A stretch of DNA of 64,000 bases. It comes from Phoronis australis (lineage: Eukaryota; Phoronida; Phoronidae). A model generated the notes under the pieces. The model saw only the letters and a program-made list of their open reading frames with translations. It made no database searches and was not told the DNA's origin. Location of the stretch: assembly GCA_002633005.1 (NCBI GenBank), contig NMRA01001025.1:1-64000 (forward strand), given 5' to 3'. Shown one piece after another: positions 59,755-64,000 of the stretch; within the stretch, counting starts at the first letter, position 1, and each line of letters begins with the position of its first letter. The translations under genes were made by a program, and so were the position numbers.

Positions 59755-60925
59755 GTGCGAAGTTGAAATTTATCACTAAAATTCGGATTGCTCTAAAACC
59801 CCTCGACTCCGACACCGCATGACCCACTCGAACCACGATCCCCTTGACCCACAACCCCCACGACTCGACCCACGGCCCACACTGCCCTCGACTCAGTCTA
59901 CACAAGCTCGACTCAGTTCAAACATAAAATTAGCACTGACTTGCAGGACCAACGAGTCGTGCCGTGAGGTCGGCTGGCTTTTCCCTGTTTTTTGCAATCT
60001 AAAGAGTCGATTCGGCAATCTTGAAAACCAAAAACAGAGGAAAAAACAACGCCAACAAATTAAAGCCTTACCAACGTTACAAATATCGTTCTCGGTAAAG
60101 CTATGGTCACAACCCGCCGTGCGTGTTTATTGTTCGTACGTTTTCTGCGGACTCCACGGGCACCACGTTTTTCTGAAAACGTGAGTAGGGAGTGGCAAGC
60201 GCAGGGAGGACGTACGTCACACGTACTGCCGTGAATCTGTAATGCGAACGCAGCTTGCACGCAGAGAAAGTTCTGCATGCACTAAAAGTGCTACGTCGTG
60301 TCTGCGTTCTCCTGCGTATTCACCAAAACGCACGGAGGCCGTACTTGCCACGTACGGATCGCCAAATTTCCCCCACGTTTTTACACGTAGACAGCACGCA
60401 CTTGCACGTACGGCGGGTTGTGACCAAGGCTTCAAGTGTAATCGTCTCGTTTGCTCTTCAGTGAATGACAGATTCAAGATTTTTTAGAGAGCGCGAGGAA
60501 CTAAAGAAAATATTGTTTCTTCTGAATACAGTTTTAAAAACAAATTGTTAACTAAAAAGTATCTCAACGTTACATGAGTTATCTTGTAAACGAGTATACA
60601 ACAAAAAGCAAACAATAAACATGTGAACATACTTCCATTCACGTTAACGTATACTCTCGCTAAGTTTAGTAAACAGGGCCATTGGTAGCTGCTCGTAAAA
60701 CTATTTCCGTGACAACGATAAGACGCTCAAAATCCGCTATTTCAGAACGTGTTCTTACACCACTTTCTGTTTTTAACCATCAGACTTGAGCCAGAGCAGA
60801 TTTGCATGTAAGTGGGTCGAGGGGGTCGTGGGTCGAGGGGGTCGTGGGTCGAGGGAGTCGTGGGATGTGGGGATCGAAGGGGTCTTAGAACAGTTCCAAA
60901 AATAAAATTCGGGTGCCCTCCAGAC
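59755..60925. repeat. Inverted minisatellite arms enclosing a MITE
   Basis: 59795-59905 is rich in CTCGACCCACGACCCC-type units. 60810-60885 carries the inverse, GGGTCGAGGGGGTCGT, in three units. Outside the units the arms stay complementary (AAAATTCGGATT...CTCTAAAACCCC at 59780 with the complement of 60880-60915). The enclosed part contains the MITE at 60099-60431. It may be a foldback-type element. Confidence 0.65.
60099..60431. mobile_element. 333-bp ACGT-rich MITE (copy B, inverted)
   Basis: Reverse complement of 28811-29144 with few differences along its length. Termini are AGCTATGGTCACAACC and the complement of AGCCTTGGTCACAACC. The left flank is TAA, the right flank TCA, so the target duplication is imperfect here. 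Confidence 0.85.
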
Positions 60926-61482
60926 ACTTTGAAGCTGTGAAAATTTTGTGCATGATTTCCGATAAGAGAATTTTGGCGGTCTGAAAGCACCGTCTCTAAA
61001 TTCACACATTGTAGTAATTGCGTGGTGGCTTTGGGACTGAAAAATCACGTTTTTAAATGACCGGCTGCATTTGCGGTAGTAGTAAAGAATGCAAAATTCA
61101 CTTTGGAACCTGGTCTTTGTGCGATATTGGGACAGTGTGCTTTCATATTTTCAGGGTTTTTCATACCCTTCGCTTCAGTGGAGTGGAGCTTTGCAGTTAC
61201 GGTTTCTCAAGTCCAAACCCAACAAACATTGCAATTGAGTGTCACCGTGGAGGATACGTAGCTCGCAAATACATGCTATGGGATGCTCACACATAGATTT
61301 TCGCTATCTGTAAAAGATATAGTTAACGGCACAGGTGCCTAAGTCAATTTTTCCAGGTAAGGAACTTGCCGTAATGGCTCACCAATATATATTTAATGTT
61401 ATACCCCTGCATGGTAAAGAACACGTTAAATTTTAATCAGTAATTTGTTCCAGGATTTATCTACAAAAAGGTTTTCGGAATT
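60926..61482. other. Featureless sequence
   Basis: A 79-codon frame (61057-61296) has no recognisable domain. Confidence 0.35.
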
Positions 61483-61643
61483 GGTGCTGAGTAGACTGAC
61501 CGCCCATCAAATTGTGCCGAGTATACTTGTACTGGCCACCAATCAGATTGTGGCGGGTATATTTGCCGCCCAACGAATTGTGCTGCGATACTAGCCACTC
61601 ATCAAATTGTGCCGAGTAGATTGGTCACCTATCAAATTAGTGC
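61483..61643. repeat. Minisatellite, ~30-36 bp degenerate unit, about five copies
   Basis: The recurring core is CATCAAATTGTGCCGAGTA, with variants CAATCAGATTGTGGCGGGTA, CAACGAATTGTGCTGCGATA and CATCAAATTGTGCCGAGTA. Units drift, suggesting an old array. Confidence 0.8.
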
Positions 61644-62288
61644 CCACATTCCCATTAACAGCGACTTTGACTAAATGGTTTTTCCCTGCATAATATTAGA
61701 AAAACTATAAAAATATGTCAATGTTTTGCCAATGTGTATGGCCATACATGTAGTACTAGCTTTATAATGCGGAAGATAGTGGATTTCACGTTTCATGGCT
61801 TACCTATCTTTGACGCCCACTCTGTTGTGAAATTCTTTACGGTAATATTTTCCGTTCCTTCTGACTTTCGTATTGCCTCTTCAAGTATATCTGTTGTTAT
61901 CACTTGCACTACTTCCGAGATGTTTCTGCTTTCTGACACAGAATCGGCCATTACGGATGTACATGTACAAGTCGCGAAAACTGAGCAAACGAAAACACGT
62001 GTGGTGAATAAGGCCGTGTATGAGAGTGAGTTAATCAGGTGATTTCAAAGTCGAATAGTTGATAACAGATTCTTGTTATCAAATATTCGCATGCATATCG
62101 GAGCAATCAGTATTTCTTGACCTACTGAGCCTCAAATTTAGATGTACCCGCCAATAAGGCTGATAAAATTTTCCAAAACTCGCGGGAAATGGGGCTATTC
62201 GGAGAATTCTCCTCGCGGTGTCGCTGCTGTACTAGTGGTGATTGAATTGCGCATGCGTGGCTGTCTGCATGTAAACAACTGGTAAAAG
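61644..62288. other. Spacer with possible promoter near 62250
   Basis: TTGCGCATGCGTGG near 62248 matches the NRF1 consensus closely and lies about 40 bases upstream of the ATG at 62289. A 102-codon frame (61734-62042) has no domain. Confidence 0.35.
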
Positions 62289-63277
62289 ATGGAATTTTTA
62301 TCAAAATACGTCGTCGCGCTAAGCCTTATTACTGCTAATTTCCTTGGTGCAAGTCTTCGACAGGAGGCCACAAATTTCCAAAAGACCTAAGGTTACTATA
62401 TTCGTGGACAACTGCGGTCAACAGGGTCAACTAACTGACAAAAAGTGTGTGGATGCTGAAGCCCCGTCTGTGCTCTATGTCTAAGTATGACTATGCAGTT
62501 CCATTCGGAGACTACACAACATTACTTGGTAAGTTTTTAGCAATCAGTTTCTATCAACATCGTTCGGTGATGTTATCCCCACCAGTTACCCCCACTGAAT
62601 AACAGTTTTATTGAGTGGAACTAAGTGTTTCTTTTTGGAAACTCACCCGATGCCGGGTAGGCTTGCAGCACATATTGTCCTGGGTGGGAGTGCTCCCAAA
62701 ATAAGAGGTGTATGGTACGTGATGCACAGAAGTCAAGAGTGACTTTTTCACAGCAGTTTCTCTTCAAAACTATGCTGTTTCCAATAAAATTCTCAAGATG
62801 AGTGAGTTTCCTTATTTTATCGTGGACCCCACCCCCAGGACCACCAGCTCAGTTATCGAATTAACATGGATAAGCCTTAATTCAGTAAATGTCGTAACAT
62901 TGCATTGGAAAAAAATTGACACCTAGAATGAATTTTACTTGTTGAGATCAGAAGCACATTTTAAGTGTCGTGAAAAATACACATTGTTAAATCACTTTTA
63001 GCCTGTTTCACATATTTTTATGTAGATATTAAATAAGACTTGGGTACAAAGGTTATCAGTTTCTACACATAAACATGAAGATGAAATGTCAAGTATGTTC
63101 TGCCTTACAAAAGCAGTTTTGTCTTGTCTTTTCTTTTACAATTTGCTAATATTTCTATTCTGTTACAGGCAAGAAAAAACAACTGAAACCAACCGCCTGA
63201 CCATCTATTTCACCGTTGGACAAAGTGAAAAGCAATCCTTCAGCAATAACCTGAGAGAATTGAACGTAATTCAGTAA
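62289..63277 (+). pseudogene. Candidate secreted-protein gene, broken by frameshifts
   Basis: The ATG at 62289 opens MEFLSKYVVALSLITANFLG, a credible signal peptide, and stops after 33 residues. A +1 shift continues as KVTIFVDNCGQQGQLTDKKC to a stop at 62482. A further shift reads SKYDYAVPFGDYTTLLG to a donor at 62529. After a 640-base intron with a good acceptor (TTCTATTCTGTTACAG, exon from 63169), a frame reads NRLTIYFTVGQSEKQSFSNN to a stop at 63277, again one base out of phase. Composition looks coding, but the family is unknown. Several frameshifts imply a pseudogene or assembly errors. An NRF1-like site lies about 40 bases upstream. Confidence 0.35.
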
Positions 63278-64000
63278 TTCAGCACCTGATATGCCTGATT
63301 ATGGACTCCCTCGCAATGTTTCTTTCTGTGCTTTTTCAGTTTGCCATTTGTTTTTAAATACACTGATAATTGTTTATTCTCGAATCTTGTGCATAGCAGC
63401 TAGCTACAATTGAAAACATACAATAAGACAATCGATGCAGTCACTGAATGTCATTTCCCCATAATCTGTACCAAATTGAAAAGTTTTTACCAATAGTATA
63501 AAGCCTTTCTTCTGAAAGGAAAATTTAATGTCACTCAGCTTTTGGCTTTCATTTCACTGGGTTCTAGTTTCAATGGCCTATAGAAGCGCTTGTAAAAAAG
63601 GTCCAGTTTCAACACGTGGCTTTCTTTCATGTAACCTCATTCAGCCTCAATAACATCCACAATTAGACCCTTGAAGGTAAACACAGCAGCATATCACTTG
63701 AATCGTTTTGAGCCCAAAATCAGACTCTGAACTAGACCAGAGTGTGACTAGGTCTTCTTTAGCTTCAGTCCCTCATGTTTCTTCCAGGAAAGGAAATAAG
63801 CTATTGTCCACACATGACTCATTGCCTATGAAAGGGCATCCTCACCAACAAGGCTTATTTGTGTAGCAGTCAGATATAGTTCGTCTGGATACACAGACAC
63901 TCCACTGGCACATTGTCTTATGGTAACTTAGTACTGCGATTCACATTTCTCCAGGGCCACTGACTTGCACATTGTGCCATGCAGCACTGCTGGTGTGTGG
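63278..64000. other. Featureless end of window
   Basis: No open frame with a domain, no repeat and no RNA gene recognised. Confidence 0.4.

Noticed and set aside
1-64000. CRISPR arrays, operons, ribosome binding sites
   Set aside because: Spliced genes, SINEs and LINEs show this is animal nuclear DNA; no regularly spaced repeat array of CRISPR type is present.

Overview
This is animal nuclear DNA: spliced genes with GT-AG introns up to 7.7 kb, about 40% GC by eye, microsatellites, three short N gaps (10982-11070, 17993, 26471-26517), and a dense, varied transposon load (Penelope-like and other non-LTR elements, THAP-encoding DNA transposons, MITEs, tRNA-derived SINEs). The gene content and the frequent acatgtacatgt motif fit a marine invertebrate, perhaps a hemichordate, lancelet or similar deuterostome. 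The species is inference.

Three protein genes are clear. Two are tandem squalene-epoxidase-like flavin monooxygenases (SQLE family) on the + strand. Copy 1 enters already in progress: the window begins exactly at the splice donor after its third coding exon, and exons 4-8 lie at 683-5998. Copy 2 (26788-46190) is complete, with eight exons joining in frame to 490 residues. The five shared exons have identical lengths and phases in both copies, and flanking sequence is duplicated to about 7780/48440 and again at 13081-14350/49195-50465. The duplication therefore reached well beyond the coding region, and each copy was later hit by different transposons. The third gene, on the - strand at 57287-58461, is the large last exon of an EcKinase/CHK-like small-molecule kinase; its short first exon was not found. 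A possible broken secreted-protein gene lies at 62289-63277.

Region by region: 1-7.8 kb, SQLE copy 1 and duplicated 3' flank; 7.8-13 kb, transposon nest (truncated THAP gene, a TTAA-flanked Kolobok-like element at 10156-12696 with a non-LTR retrotransposon inside it); 13-14.4 kb, second duplicated block; 14.4-26.5 kb, repeats including a Penelope-like GIY-YIG endonuclease between long inverted arms (17.1-18.3 kb) and a second GIY-YIG tail (20.9 kb); 26.5-46.2 kb, SQLE copy 2 with large repeat-filled introns; 46.2-50.8 kb, its duplicated flank; 50.8-57.2 kb, mostly featureless; 57.3-58.5 kb, the kinase; 59.7-61.7 kb, inverted minisatellite arms around a MITE; 62.3-63.3 kb, the candidate broken gene.

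The most interesting signals are: (i) in SQLE copy 2 the positions matching human SQLE Arg161, Gln168 and Tyr195 are all non-canonical although the FAD-binding framework is intact; (ii) a diverged copy of the copy 2 promoter/5'UTR lies inside its own intron 7; (iii) tRNA-derived SINE units sit inside terminal inverted repeats at three loci; (iv) a Kolobok-like element has clean TTAA flanks and a nested LINE with a possible 12-bp target duplication.
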